DNA of 64,000 bases. It comes from Rusavskia elegans. Taxonomy: Eukaryota; Ascomycota; Lecanoromycetes; Teloschistales; Teloschistaceae. The DNA lies in NCBI GenBank assembly GCA_011316305.1, contig SAUG01000107.1, positions 17,690 through 81,689 on the forward strand, read 5' to 3'. The notes under the pieces were generated by a model. The model was given only the letters and a program-made list of their open reading frames with translations, was not told the origin of the DNA and ran no database searches. Positions 35,789 to 47,340 of the stretch are shown here, piece by piece (the first letter of the stretch is position 1; each line of letters opens with the position of its first letter). The translations under genes and the position numbers were made by a program.

Positions 35789-38052
35789 TCAAGCATACTT
35801 TCCAGCCGGGTGACGATGCTCTGGCCACTCCCGTCTCACTCGCACCTCTTCGCCGATGTCCAGATAGTATCCATCATCCTGGTTGTTCCTCGGACCAACA
35901 ACGACGCCATTACCGCCATGTTTCGATTGGATCGCTTTCGCCAATTCCATACCATTGAGCAAAGTACCCTCGTTGCCCAAGACATTGAGCAAAGGAAGAA
36001 GCAAGCGTGCAATAGCCAGGAAAGAGTCGTCTTTTATGGCAAACTTCCTGATGGCCAGTATTGCCGACAGGAACAGGACGAGATGCGTGACGATAATGCC
36101 TGCGAAAAGAGCTGCCACATAGTTCCAACGGATCTCGAGATGGCTGCCAAGATATGGCACCAAGCCTGGGACTTGAATGTGCTGGTTCGTAGCCGCCATC
36201 TGAGCTATGGAACCAATGGCAAATTTTGCCATGTTCGCTCCTACCTCCCTGGCGTTGCGGTGATGGATCTCCCATGGCGTTCTGAGTTGATCCGAATGTC
36301 AGTCGACCGATCTTGCTGAACGGGAAGGGAAAAGCGATCTCATCTTATGTTTGGGTATCTGATACACAATTCGCAGTGAAATTCGAAGCTCAGCTGGCTA
36401 CGAGAATGGTAAAAGACTTACTCATACGGGTAGAACTGGTATTGATTAAAGTTGGGATTTCTCACACGGCCTGACCAGCGGCCTTGTAAAGCAATGGATA
36501 CGGCTGCTATGCGAGCCACTTCATCTGGTACAACTTGCCAATCGTGCCATGTGTTGCTCACTTCACTGACTGTTACAGGACATTTGTAAAGTGCCGGTGG
36601 ATCTATCTCGTTGATTCCTCCCGGCCCTGGATTTTTGTAAGCCCACAGCCACACACATCGCGGGCCACAACTGTAGTCGGTATGCTGTGGAGCCTGGAAT
36701 CCCTTGTACATGTAGGTTGTAGCGCTCAACCCCATACTTGATGCTGGGATCGTGATTTCCTTCGTTGAGCTCCCGTCTTCATACGTGAAGCTCGAACCAG
36801 ATCCTTGTCCGTCGACATCGGGTACTTTTGTCTTGTTCTTCACTTGATACACGAGGCAATCCCCAGCAGACGCCGTGATTGTTCGATTGGTGAAAAGTGG
36901 ATAGCTTGCCCCTAGGTCGCCCGGGTTGTACTCTTTGAAGCGGTAGGCGAACTCCGGATCCGTTGCACTGTCAGAACAGTAATAGATAAAATCATGCTGA
37001 GATTTGACCACTTCGTCAATCGTCTTGTAGAGGCCACAATCTGTACCACCAGCTCTCTCCCCGAATAGGTGGGCCCTCGAATGGGCGGTAGCGTTCCCAG
37101 GACATGATGTACCTCGGACGGCGTAGCATCCGAGATATGACGCATTGACTGTGCCGAAGCCAGTATATGTATCGTTGAAGCTCCTTCCGTCCACCATATC
37201 GAAGGTCAACGTAATCAGAGCAACTGAGATTTGCGCAAGCTGGTGGAAGGTTCAGCGAAGCACGATGGCTGTGCCTGCGAAAGCGCCTACGATGTTCAAA
37301 GCTATCTAGAGAACAATCGTGTCAGCGGTTACTTGGACATTCACACGAGGAGTGCCGCCCCTGAGTCCACTTGGCTGCACCCATAGGCCAAAATTCCCAC
37401 AGATTGACGGAGTACCATAAAGACACGGGCACTGCCGCCACCGGCTAGGAAGTCTTGAGGATAGCTCAGGGCATTGACAGTACTCACCCATACAGTACAG
37501 GCAACAATGGTCCATGGGCTTGAGGAGAAGGACTCTATGGCCAGCAAGAATACCTTCCACAGACTTTCGATGCCCAGAATGAGGTCGACTTTCCGGACGT
37601 TGTGCCTTTTGTCGGCCAGTATCCTCCATCGCAAACCTTTGGCAGACTCTTTGAAAGCTTCCTGCAGCTCAATGAGCAGGGTATCCAGCTAAGTCAGTCA
37701 TGATGGCGAGTTTTACGAAGAAGTTAATACCTAGGCCCACACTCAAACCAGTAACGATAACGTTGAAGATATTCTTGTCGGTGCGTGTGAAGTTGCCTTT
37801 GTTCTGGTAGATCCAGACGACTGACATGAGGAGGATGGAGAGAAGCACGGTAACAAGCCAGCGAATGGCCTGGGGAAGTAATAACGACCAGGTTTGTTGC
37901 CGGTAGTCGAGGTTCTTTGAACTGACCGTCGGTGGGGCTTCATGTACAGCAGGCTCCTCTCTCGGATGAGTCCAAATGGATCCGGAGGGCGAGGTAGCGC
38001 GAGAATGCAGGGAGATGTATTCGGCAGACGGACTGTCTCGACGTCTGGCCAT
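35789..38052 (-). CDS. multi-pass membrane protein of an uncharacterised fungal family
   Basis: Five exons (38052-37717, 37661-37488, 37305-37291, 37239-36422, 36281-35789) join in frame to 611 aa. The third is a 15-nt microexon encoding IALNI, needed to restore a continuous helix (VACTVW-IALNI-LAQISVALITLTF). Predicted order: cytosolic N-terminus with Ser/Pro; two helices (WLVTVLLSILLMSVVWIY and IFNVIVTGLSVGLGINFF); the motif RWRILADKRHNVRKVDLILG; a Cys- and N-glycosylation-rich extracellular loop of about 250 residues (SCGPRC and YYCSDS); and a last helix (YVAALFAGIIVTHLVLFLSAI) before a cytosolic tail. I recall this layout from unnamed Pezizomycotina proteins, but no function is known to me. 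The 182-nt intron 2 is the least certain. Confidence 0.75.
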
Positions 38053-38904
38053 GGATGGGAATGGTGTAGAAGGTCAAGGGAGCAGGAAATTTGACGAGCA
38101 GATGTTCTGGAGCGACACCTCTCGGGGAAAAGGTAGGCCCCAGGGCAGTCGCCGCCATGTTATAAAGCTCAGCAGGTCGAATCATGTCCCCAGCTGGGAT
38201 TGATGGTGGTGTGCTCGACTGCGAATCAAAATGGTCGCCGGTCAGTCGGAAGCAAAGATGCATGTCCCAGAAGAGCAAGTCGGTATAGGGTGAGGATTTC
38301 GGATGCACTATTATTGGGTGAAGGCTGGCGAGGAAGCCAAAGCTGCTGCATGGTATGAAGAAGTGTTATGGGATCTATGAAGGAAAGGGTGTGTATCTGC
38401 AACCAATGGATAAAAGGTGATCGAGTCAACTTACGGACATTACGTCAACGGTACTGAGTACGACATGGGATGAGCCATACGATCTGGACTCGGGATCTTG
38501 GGGGCGGAATAAAAGCCGCTGATCCCTGACTGAGTGCCGATTGCAAAGTGCCTTACTATTATCGATAAGACCCCACCTCTAGAGCAGATTAGGGTTAAGC
38601 GGAGAGGTGGAGCTGAGCTGGCTATTCGCAGCTTCAGCCCAACCGGGCGGTGGTCCGGAGATAGAAGGCATGGCTGAGCGCACACCGCGAGCTATTTTTA
38701 TATGTAATAATTGATCGTGATCCCAGCTCTTCCATTTTACCACTGAACCTGTCTGACTCGTACCAATTGTCAATTGTACGGAGTAAACAGCCTTGACTTG
38801 TCTTCCCACTTCGCATAAAGTACGTGTCAACATACAGCATCACCTCAAATACCTACCAATATCAAACCCGTTACTTGCGCTGGATTTGACGTCGACAGCA
38901 CACC
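38053..38904. other. intergenic, divergent promoters
   Basis: 852 bp between the 5' ends of two membrane-protein genes. A TTAGGG-like motif sits at about 38588-38597. No gene is recognised. Confidence 0.4.
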
Positions 38905-39667
38905 ATGTCCCTCCCAGACCCCGCGGGTTTCGCCGTCCGCCGAAACGGTACCTGCCTTTCAGACGAGGTCGACTGCGGCCGCACCGTTGCTCCTTTTCGC
39001 GCATGCTGCCCGGCACGCGCCTCGTGCCCCAAGCAATACAACGTCGATTGTTGCCCCTCTCCTGCCAACTGCACTTCGACCCTGTTGCAGAACCCGACCT
39101 GTGCCAATAAAACATGGAGTTTATATGACAACAACGGTTACTTTTGCTGCGCGCCTGGCACCATTGGCTATAACGCGTCCAGGACATTCAGTGATGGCTG
39201 TGCCAATCCGGGATCGCCGCCTGGGGGAGCCCGCTTGTTGGCTGTCGTTTCCGCAGGGCAGAGTAAGTTCAGGCCATTGATAACCAAAAATTCTGCGAGC
39301 AGGACTGAACAGCGTCTTTCCATTGTTCTCAGCTGCCGCTTCGTCTACCGCTCCCAGCAGCGCCACTTCATCACCCGACGCATCCCCCGAGTCCAGCAGC
39401 TCCTCTTCAAACACTGGGGCGATAGCCGGAGGTGTCATCGGGGGAATCGCTGCTATCCTCATCGCAGCTATCGTCGCATTTTGGTTCTTTCGCAAAAGGA
39501 AGAATAAAGTACGAAGCGATAAAGGTGGTCAATTCGAAAATCGCACGAGGAGCTTCCACGAGATGGATAACACTACTCAGATCCAAAAACCTAACGAAGC
39601 GGACGGCATGCCGTTGTCCGAATTGCCTGCTAGCACGAAACCAGCTCCGACAGGAGAACTACCATAA
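38905..39667 (+). CDS. Cys-rich, Ser-rich single-pass membrane protein
   Basis: Two exons (38905-39262 and 39333-39667; 70-nt intron, GTAAGT...TTCTCAG) encode 230 aa. The N-terminal half has about a dozen Cys (FRACCPARASC, DCCPSPANC, FCCAPG), then a Ser/Thr stalk, one transmembrane helix (GAIAGGVIGGIAAILIAAIVAF) followed by RKRKNK, and a Pro-rich tail. This is the architecture of fungal Mid2/WSC-like surface proteins, though the Cys spacing is not that of a WSC domain. No clear signal peptide is seen, so the start could lie in an upstream exon. A sensor or wall-anchor role is a guess. Confidence 0.75.
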
Positions 39668-39798
39668 CCTCTTTCTTTCATTGCTCCGTCTCAATTAAGG
39701 TGATGAGATTCATCGTAGTACGATTGGCTCAATATAATGCGCATCTGCCTGGGAATTTCTGGATTGCACTCGTCATATTATGCCTTCTCACTTTTCCG

Positions 39799-39959
39799 CA
39801 GCTGTATTGTAATGACTTATTGACATGTTGGTTCTTGGCCTCACTCTCCGCAACCAGTTGCTAGTAGGTGATCTTGGGATCCTGGTTGTTTCTGTCCAAG
39901 GTCGATAAAACTTCACGGGTTTTTCCGGTTTGTTTACGAAGGCTTTCAAAAAGTCCAGT
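39799..39959 (-). pseudogene. relic fragment of the GTPase/coiled-coil family
   Basis: A minus-strand frame reads FESLRKQTGK..., LDRNNQDPKITY, a TAG stop (39861-39863), then QLVAESEAKNQ. It aligns without gaps to the coiled coil of the neighbouring gene at about 41230-41380 (FEMLRKEAEK, MERGQQDLQISY, RQLLADSEERSK). The DNA is also visibly similar. It is therefore a decayed third copy. Nothing corresponding to its GTPase domain is recognised nearby. Confidence 0.65.
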
Positions 39960-40585
39960 GTCTTTGTACCTAAGCGAGGATCCACCCCGGGATTACTAGC
40001 GTATGACGAGGACTTCGGTATCATTTGTGAGTATTGCAATAATGGCTCGGTGAACGCTGGTAAAGAGAAACACGAGATATTTGGGGAACCACACAAGAAA
40101 AGGTGTACATCAGCAACCATTGAGTAGAAGGGGAGCGAGTCAGCCTACAGGTGATACGTCAAATGTGCTACCACAGTTAAGGAAGCTGGGATGATAACTG
40201 CAGGAGAACGTTGTATTACCGGTGCACAAGAGGTTTTGACGGCTGCCTGGAGAGAATATGGGAAATTGGCTTCGTAACGACATTAGCGATCTCACGAAGA
40301 TGTAACGATATCCTCGAGTGCCGGTAACTAACTATTTTCTCGAAGTGTATCCACACTGTGAAAAGGAAGGGAATTCAGAATGGGACAGCATTCGTCATCG
40401 ATGATCTTGGGGATCATAACAAATCACAGCCCTAACCCTAAACTTGCCGGATATCCGCCACGTGATACAGGTAAAAATCTTCTGGCTCCGGGAAGATGGG
40501 TTTGATGAACAACCCAAGGCCGTACCGTACTACTGGAGACGCTTCAGTATTGGGCTATCTCGTAGTACGACAGAATGGAAAGCAG
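39960..40585. other. intergenic with telomere-like motif
   Basis: No gene recognised. A telomere-like CCCTAACCCTAAA lies at 40430-40442. The segment next to 39960 may hold further decayed sequence of the GTPase-family relic. Confidence 0.4.
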
Positions 40586-42280
40586 TCATTGTGCGCGCCT
40601 GGCAGTAATGCTTACGTCTGCCGCCCCAGAGACGGCTATCAGGAGCGGCGCGCCGAGAGCCAGGGAGCGTTCTCTACTGGCTCGCTGTCTCCTAACCGCT
40701 TCTAGCTTCCAGTCTTTGTCATAGTCTGGAGTGTCTGAATGATCAGGGCTGCTGGGGACATCGTCGTCGTTGGCTTCGGCACTGTCTTTATCTTCGTCCC
40801 CACTGTTGGGAATGGTGGAAGGGGTAGGACTGTTGGGAATGGTGGACATGACACTTGGAGAACTTGGAGGGTTGCTAAGTGTATGTGTCAAGTTGGACAC
40901 TTGTTCCTGGAGAGACTCAAGTCGCTGTAACTGTTGAGCAGTATCATCTTCACGTCGTTGAAGTTGCGTCTCGTGTCTTTGTTGTTGAATCTCGTTCTGC
41001 CTCTGGGTGTATTGGTGCTGTGTTCTCTCGCTGTCCAAAGCCATCATGAGTCTCCGTGTATTCTCATCCTGTCTTCTATTGTTCTCGTTGTATTGTCGTT
41101 GCGCATCCTCAGCCAGTCTTCTCTCTTGTGCGAACTTCTCGTCGCGCTCGCGCTCTCTGACCTCGGATTGATAGAGGCGGCGTTCCATATTCTCGTGTGC
41201 TTTGATACCCTGTTGCAACTGTTGCTGTAGCGCCTGTATTACCTGCTTGCTCCTCTCCTCACTATCCGCGAGCAGCTGCCGGTAACTGATCTGAAGATCC
41301 TGCTGACCCCTCTCCATTCTTGATATTATCCCTTGACTCTTTTCGGCTTCTTTACGTAGCATCTCAAACTGCTCCTTGTCTTTTTCCACCAGCGCTTGCT
41401 TCTTTTCCTCCTCAAGCTCTTTCAGTTCCTTGGCGTACTTCTCTTATGACTGTTGTAGCTCACGTTCCACCTCTATCCCAGCGCTCGTGTCTTGCAGACT
41501 CTTGTGTTGGTCGACGAGCTGAGTCTGGATGTCAAGTACTGCTCGTCTCCGGAGGCTTATCAGGTAATCAATGATCTTCAGAGCCGACCCCTTGTCATCA
41601 CTGTGTCGGAAGGTCCGGCTTCCTCTCTCGATCATCAAGCCCCACCAATTTTTGGTCTCCGCAAGCTCCTTCTCGCGCCTGGCACCAGTTGGGGAGGAAA
41701 GACCGGAGTCGTCCAACTTTTCCCACATAGTCGTTGCCAGGATAATATTAGGATAGAAGTTATCTCCGCAAAGCTTTTTGAAGACCGAGAGATTCTTGGC
41801 TGTGGAGCCGCTGAAGCGAACATCGGTGATACGGTGCAGGTATATTATACCAGAGAGTTTGACGTTCTTGCGGTACATGTTTGCGAGGTCTCCCGAAATT
41901 GTCTTCAACACGTCGGTGTCACTTCGATTCGTATCATCGAAGCCTGGAGTATCGAGAAGGAAGACACGCCTTCCACTTGGGTGAAGGAACCCATACGACC
42001 GAACATCGCTAGTACCTGGTGTCATGCCCGGTCAGCGCTGTGCTCCAAGATCGGATTCTGTACGATGGATGGGCTCTGCTTTACATGACTGCAAATGGTG
42101 TCCGATTACAATCTCTGTGTCAACAAGTTTGGAAATGAAGGTGCTCTTCCCAGCTCCAGTGGTTCCCATCACAGCGATGACAACATCGTTATCGCTGATT
42201 CGATTAGCAAAACCGCTACTTATAGGATAGCATCATTCTTACTTCAGAGCCAACTCGTCATCAGGACCGGAGCTAGACAT
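40586..42280 (-). pseudogene. AIG1-like P-loop GTPase with long coiled coil, one in-frame stop
   Basis: Exons 42280-42243, 42194-42085 and 42015 onward encode MSSSGPDD..., the P-loop VMGTTGAGKST, the G3 motif LLDTPGFDDT and the family block GIIYLHRITD...YPNIILATTMWE. The introns are 48 and 69 nt with canonical ends. In the last exon TAA (41444-41446) interrupts an otherwise continuous frame. It continues through about 180 residues of Gln/Arg/Glu-rich coiled coil and a Ser/Pro/Asp region to 40586. CAA to TAA would explain the stop. A 240-residue GTPase without the coiled coil might still be made. The family is common in fungi with unknown roles. It is divergent from the fusion gene at 42710. 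Confidence 0.75.
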
Positions 42281-42709
42281 GTTGGCTGTCCGAAACGAGA
42301 CAGAGGCAACGATCTGAATGGCCTGGAAACAGGGGGGAATGCTATCGAGGGGATGGAGGATGCGGCCTCCTCTGAACCCCTCAATCTGCCGCGGTCAGAC
42401 TGTCGCACGAAGGATCCTTCCAATAGGAGATGGTAACCTGCATTAGCCCTGCTTATCTTGTACACGGTTTGTGCGCACTGCAGTAGTCTGCAGGCATTTT
42501 ATTGGTCGAGCAGAGAGTCGTATGCGAGGAGTTCCAGCTCTTTGGGTGAAAGCGAAGTCTCCGCGTCGACAGGACCGACTAATCGCTTGTATTTTCCGGC
42601 ATTGCCCCGTCGACGCCGGACACTCTCCTCTCTCGGTTTCACCCTACCAAAAAAGAGATTTTCAGACTACTCTTTTCCGCTTGTCTTCCGAATCTTTGAG
42701 TCCCTCAAG
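42281..42709. promoter_or_regulatory. shared promoter of the two divergent GTPase genes
   Basis: 429 bp separate the two start codons of paralogous genes on opposite strands, so the region must serve both. No specific site was identified. Open frames across it lack family features. Confidence 0.45.
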
Positions 42710-45302
42710 ATGAGTGTCCGTCATGCTTTGGACACCATGTGGATGCGCCGAACGCAATCCACGGTGACTGACACCACCGACCCCGAAGGACCGCAAACCG
42801 GTGCCCCACCTTCTCAAAGGACGACTAAACCTTCTCAAAGCAAGGAAAAACCTTCTCAAAGCACGAAAAAGGCGACCGTTGGGACGGATGCCAGTTCCCA
42901 AGACGTCTTCATCGCCGTAATGGGCAGCACAGGATCGGGCAAAAGTACACTTATATCCAAGCTTGCAGGTGATCAAGTCAAAATAGGGCATGGCCTGGCT
43001 TCATATAGGCTTTTGTCCGCTAGCAGCTGTGTAAAGGACTGACTCCTATAGGTACTCAGGAAGTCAGTATACACCACTTCAACTATGATGACAACACCAA
43101 AGTTCATCTCATCGATACCCCCGGATTTGACGATTCAGATAAGTCGGATTTCCACGTTCTGACAGAAATAGCTGCCTTTCTTCAAACATCTTATCAAGAT
43201 GGATTGAAGCTGAATGGCATCATATACCTCTACCGTATTACCGACAACCGCTTGCAAGGCTCTCATAGACGCAGTATGAGCATCTTCCATAAGATGATTG
43301 GTGGTAACGTGTACCCAAATATCATCTTGGCATCCACGAGGTGGGAGCTGGAAGATCTGGCCACGGGTAAAGCAAGAGAAGCTTCGCTTATCGATCAGTC
43401 GGACTTTTGGAGCAAGATGAGACAGGAAGGGTGCCAAGTCCGGCGACACATGAATACCAAGGAATCTGCAATGGAACTCGTGCGTTATTTTGTCAAGCAG
43501 AGAACGGACAAAATAGTCTTAGATCTGCAGGATGACCTCGTGACAGAAAACAAGAAGTTAGCTCACACGGCTGCTGGAAAAGAAGCCTGCAGCCAGCTTT
43601 CCGAGGAGGTCGAGAAGATGAAGCTCCAAGTCGAATATGCCAAGCTCGCCCTACAAGAAGCCCTTAGGAACCACGATAAGCAGGCTCTTGAGCGGTATAA
43701 AGAGAGGGTTGACTGGACCAAAAAGCTGGAGAAGCTCCAGAACGATAACAGGACCTCGGCCCAAAGAATGCAACGAGACTTCGAAGAGGCCACCAAACGC
43801 CACGAAGCAGTCATCAAAGGCTTGATGAATGCACGAAGAGAGTTGGATGAATCGAACAGTAGGAGCGAGAGGAAGCTGGCAAACCAAATGACAAGACAAT
43901 CCGAATCAACGTCATCCTGGTCTCTTCCCATTATCCAAGCCCGCAGGCCGCAAAACCGATCAAACTCACCACTGTCAAGGCTATTTGGATTTACATCACA
44001 CTCACCTACGGGACCCTCGTACCCAGTCTTTGCAACGTCCTCTCGGCCAGTGTGGTCTCCTGAAGTCGTCCAACGTCATGTCCCAAACCCCTCTCAAAAT
44101 AGATGGAGCTCACAGGCAGAAGCCTCGTTTGCAGCTCCGTTCCAATCTACAAGTGGGGCCCTGACCGCTTCGTCTTCCACTGCAAGTCCACAAACTCCGT
44201 CTTTAATTCAAAGAACATCCCGACTCCAGACAAGGACATTAAATGATGATCATTATGACCTGGACGCGATCGTTGATCGGTTACTTGACGTTTGCGGCAG
44301 CCGGGCCGGCAGAGAGGCCCAGCTCCTTGAACAAGAAATAAAGTGGCTCTGCCAGAAGGCCCGGGAAGTTTTCTTATCGCAGCCGATGTTGTTGGAGCTC
44401 GAGGCGCCATTAGAAGTGGGTCCGCATCCTACCCCCATATTTGCCGAGTCATCTCTAATTGGGATGGGAAACATATACTTGGAGATATTCGAGGCCAGTA
44501 CTACGATCTCCTACGACTGTTCGAAATCCACGGCGGATTTCCACCGGCGTCCAACTATCTGTTCCTTGGGAATTATGTTGATGGTGGGAAACAGAGTTTG
44601 GAGACCATCTGTCTGTGTCTTGCTTACAAAATCAAGTACCCGAAGAATTTTTTCATGCTACGGGGAATTTATGAAACCGCTGCTATGAATCGCGTGTGTG
44701 GGTTCTATGATGTGTGTAAGCGTCGGTATAGTATCGGTCTTTGGACAAGCTTTATCGACGTGATGAATTGCATGCCAATAGTAGCCATCATCGGCGAAAA
44801 GATAATGTGTATGAGTGGGGGGATTAGCCCCGATCTGAATAGCATGATTCAGATCCGAAATATTATGCGTCGTACAGATGTAAGTTTGGCTTTCCGTCCG
44901 AACATTCATTCGGGGTTGGAGGATGTGCAGCACCGATTTCACGTCTTGGTACCTTTGCTCCAACTGATATCTCAATGGCAAATGTAACAGGTCCCTGAAC
45001 GTGGTTTGATGTGCGATTTGCACTGGTCCGATCCAGACGCGGCAATCCGGGGCTGGAGCGGAAATGATCGAGGAATCTCCTTTACGTTTGGATCCGACGT
45101 CGTGACGAGGTTTTGTGCAAAGCACGATGTTGATCTTATCGTACGAAGCCACCAGTACACCCCCGAGTTCTTCTGCGACAAAAAGCTGGTAACCGTGTGG
45201 TCTGCTCCCAGTTCTGTGGAGAATTGCCCCAACGCCGCTGCTATTCTATCCATTACTGGAGACTTGATGGTGAGCTTTCAGGTAGGAATGTCCGACTCCT
45301 AG
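42710..45302 (+). CDS. AIG1-like GTPase / coiled coil / PP1-like pseudophosphatase fusion
   Basis: Exons 42710-43004, 43052-44419, 44485-44879 and 44991-45302 join in frame to 789 aa. P-loop [10 protein letters not shown] (72-80), G3 LIDTPGFDD (from 120), [10 protein letters not shown], a coiled coil (about 265-390), then a Ser/Pro linker. The same open frame then enters PP1 ([30 protein letters not shown]); later exons give [35 protein letters not shown] and [10 protein letters not shown]. Catalytic motifs are changed: DIRG for DIHG, GNYVDGG for GDYVDRG, GIYE for GNHE, SGG for HGG, and the Tyr of NYCGEFDN is lost. Only the first Asp, the RG Arg and the His of RSHQ remain. Intron 1 starts AT instead of GT (43005), so expression is uncertain. 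The intron at 44420-44484 is modelled. Confidence 0.8.
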
Positions 45303-47340
45303 TGCATGTGACTTTTTGTGCTAATAGGCGAGCTTTAACTTTTGGTGCCTGAGGAACAAAAGTCAATACCGCGGCAATTATGGAGGCTTCCGCCAGATGA
45401 TGAGTATGAGGGTCCAGAAGACAACTGATCGCGAAATGAATTGGGGGAATTTGGAGCCACAGATAATTCGCACAGTGATGGTGATTTATGGATTTCACTT
45501 AAAGTATTATAGCCTGGAACTGCTATTAGCGATAAGTGCATGGTGTTGTACCTAGCTGGTCCAAGAGTTTCCTCCATAGACGATTCTACTTGACCGTAAG
45601 TAACGCCACAGCCGACAGGATGGAATTTGGTATCAGGAATAATCTCGTGTCAGGAGTTCTTGTCTCGTTGTCTTGCGAATTACATGCTCTGATCACCTAC
45701 TACGACTCTGATATCATCGCACTCGAAGAAGCTGAATAGGTCAATCGGCTCTCCCCAAAGCAATGATTGGGTTACAAACAAGATATGACAATGGTTCAAA
45801 GTAGACCCCATGCATGGCTGGCTCCACCACTCGTTTGCGTACCATCTGTTGCCAAACAGAAGATCCTTACATCTAACTTCCAGATCAACAGTACACATGA
45901 TCCGGTGTCGTCAGTGTCGGTGGAACGACCAACTTGCTGCTAAAGCAGCAGTGTCCGATGCCGCCAGTTTTCCTAGCTACGCCCCTTTTCACAGGAAGCA
46001 GAGCAGCATCCAGGTCGTTTTCCATAGGGCGGCATGTCGCGCTGATTGATAGCAGCACTGGCAGTCGATGCCACTTTTATATCGGATGCGTATCGTCGGA
46101 AGCTCAAAACGAAAGTCCTAAGCACGATTAAGACACCGACGATGATTGCCAGAATAATAGCGCCAAGAGAGAAGCCACAGGTGAGGATCGAGAGGCTAGG
46201 TCTGATAACCCTATCGCCGTTGGGTCGGGCACGATCTAGTACGTTGATCTTGACAAGGAAAAACCCTTGAGAAGTCGACCAGGACATGAGCGTTGAAGCC
46301 ATAGTTAGTGGATAGGAGTAGCGGTATGGTAGCTGTAGCCAGAAAGTGCTGCGCTGTTGGCTGATAGGCAATTATACTCTTGTTTTCTTGCGGGATCTTG
46401 CGACTCGAGTCTATTCGTGGCTGGTAGCCATACAAGTATAGATAGAACTGATGAGTATGTTCAAAGAGGAGAGGAGCGACTGAGGTGTATTCGCAATAAC
46501 AACTGTGGCGAGTATCAAATTGTTCATCGAAACCAGGTTGTTACTCACTCGTTGCCCTAGACCAGTGCTACGCAAGATGTTCCAACTCAAATCCTTCTTG
46601 TTGTCCTGGTTGCAAATGACTTGAAAATGCCGAACACTGAGGCTACAAGTAACTATCTTTCGTCTGGTATTAGTAGATGACTGTAAGAAGGAACATAAGT
46701 GGCAAAGTTGATTAAACCCACATCGTGGGACTTACAGCCCAGCGGTAGGTCGAAGCAGTGTCCCGCCAATGTCGGTTCTGGAGTCGCCGTATTATAGAGA
46801 TCGCATCGTTGACATCCATCTGTGTTAAAGAGTCTGTAAGCATGCAGCCGAGTGAGACAAAAAGATGATCTACGTATATAAGCCAAGGGAAAGGGTTAGG
46901 GCTAGGGCTAGGGATGGGGCCCAAACCCGACAAAACCCTGGAATGCCTCGTACTCATCCTCCCCCTGGAAAACATATATGAGTCAGCTTTAATCTAGGTG
47001 AGCCACAGCGTCTCCACACAAGATATATTGGATCGATGGCTTTTGATACATGTATGGCCACAAAAAGGAGGGACAGTATAACCAGTACGGCTGGAATGAT
47101 TGTTACATGTTTCTTGTTAGAGTTTGGGTCCCAGGAGGATGCGAGAAATTGAAGAACGATGTCCCGGCGGACAATCCATTAACTCAACGATCATAGGATA
47201 CGATCTTGTCATGACTCGAGATAAAGAGCTACCGTACAAAAATGTGTTAAGCGTATTGTGCGGTAAAGATGTGCTATCTGCAGGGTCTGCAGGATGCAAC
47301 TGCAGGACATGAAAGTGCATGACCAATATGGCGAACCGTG
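45303..47340. other. interval with fragmentary membrane or secreted-protein-like frames
   Basis: No complete gene could be built. Minus-strand fragments include a transmembrane-like stretch at about 46010-46300 (LTCGFSLGAIILAIIVGVLIVL), a Cys-containing frame at 46653-46886 (CDLYNT, HCFDLPLGC) that resembles small secreted proteins, and a hydrophobic helix at about 46990-47090 (VLVILSLLFVAIHV). They may be exons of one decayed or unresolved gene. Confidence 0.35.
46893..46914. repeat. degenerate interstitial telomere-like motif
   Basis: GGGTTAGGGCTAGGGCTAGG, about three and a half units of TTAGGG/CTAGGG type, within otherwise unique DNA. Confidence 0.5.

Noticed and set aside
44416..44498. 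Alternative intron GTGGGT...GGCCAG in the fusion gene
   Set aside because: It would delete the whole DIRGQ segment that clearly derives from the PP1 GDIHGQ motif; the 44420-44484 model keeps it.
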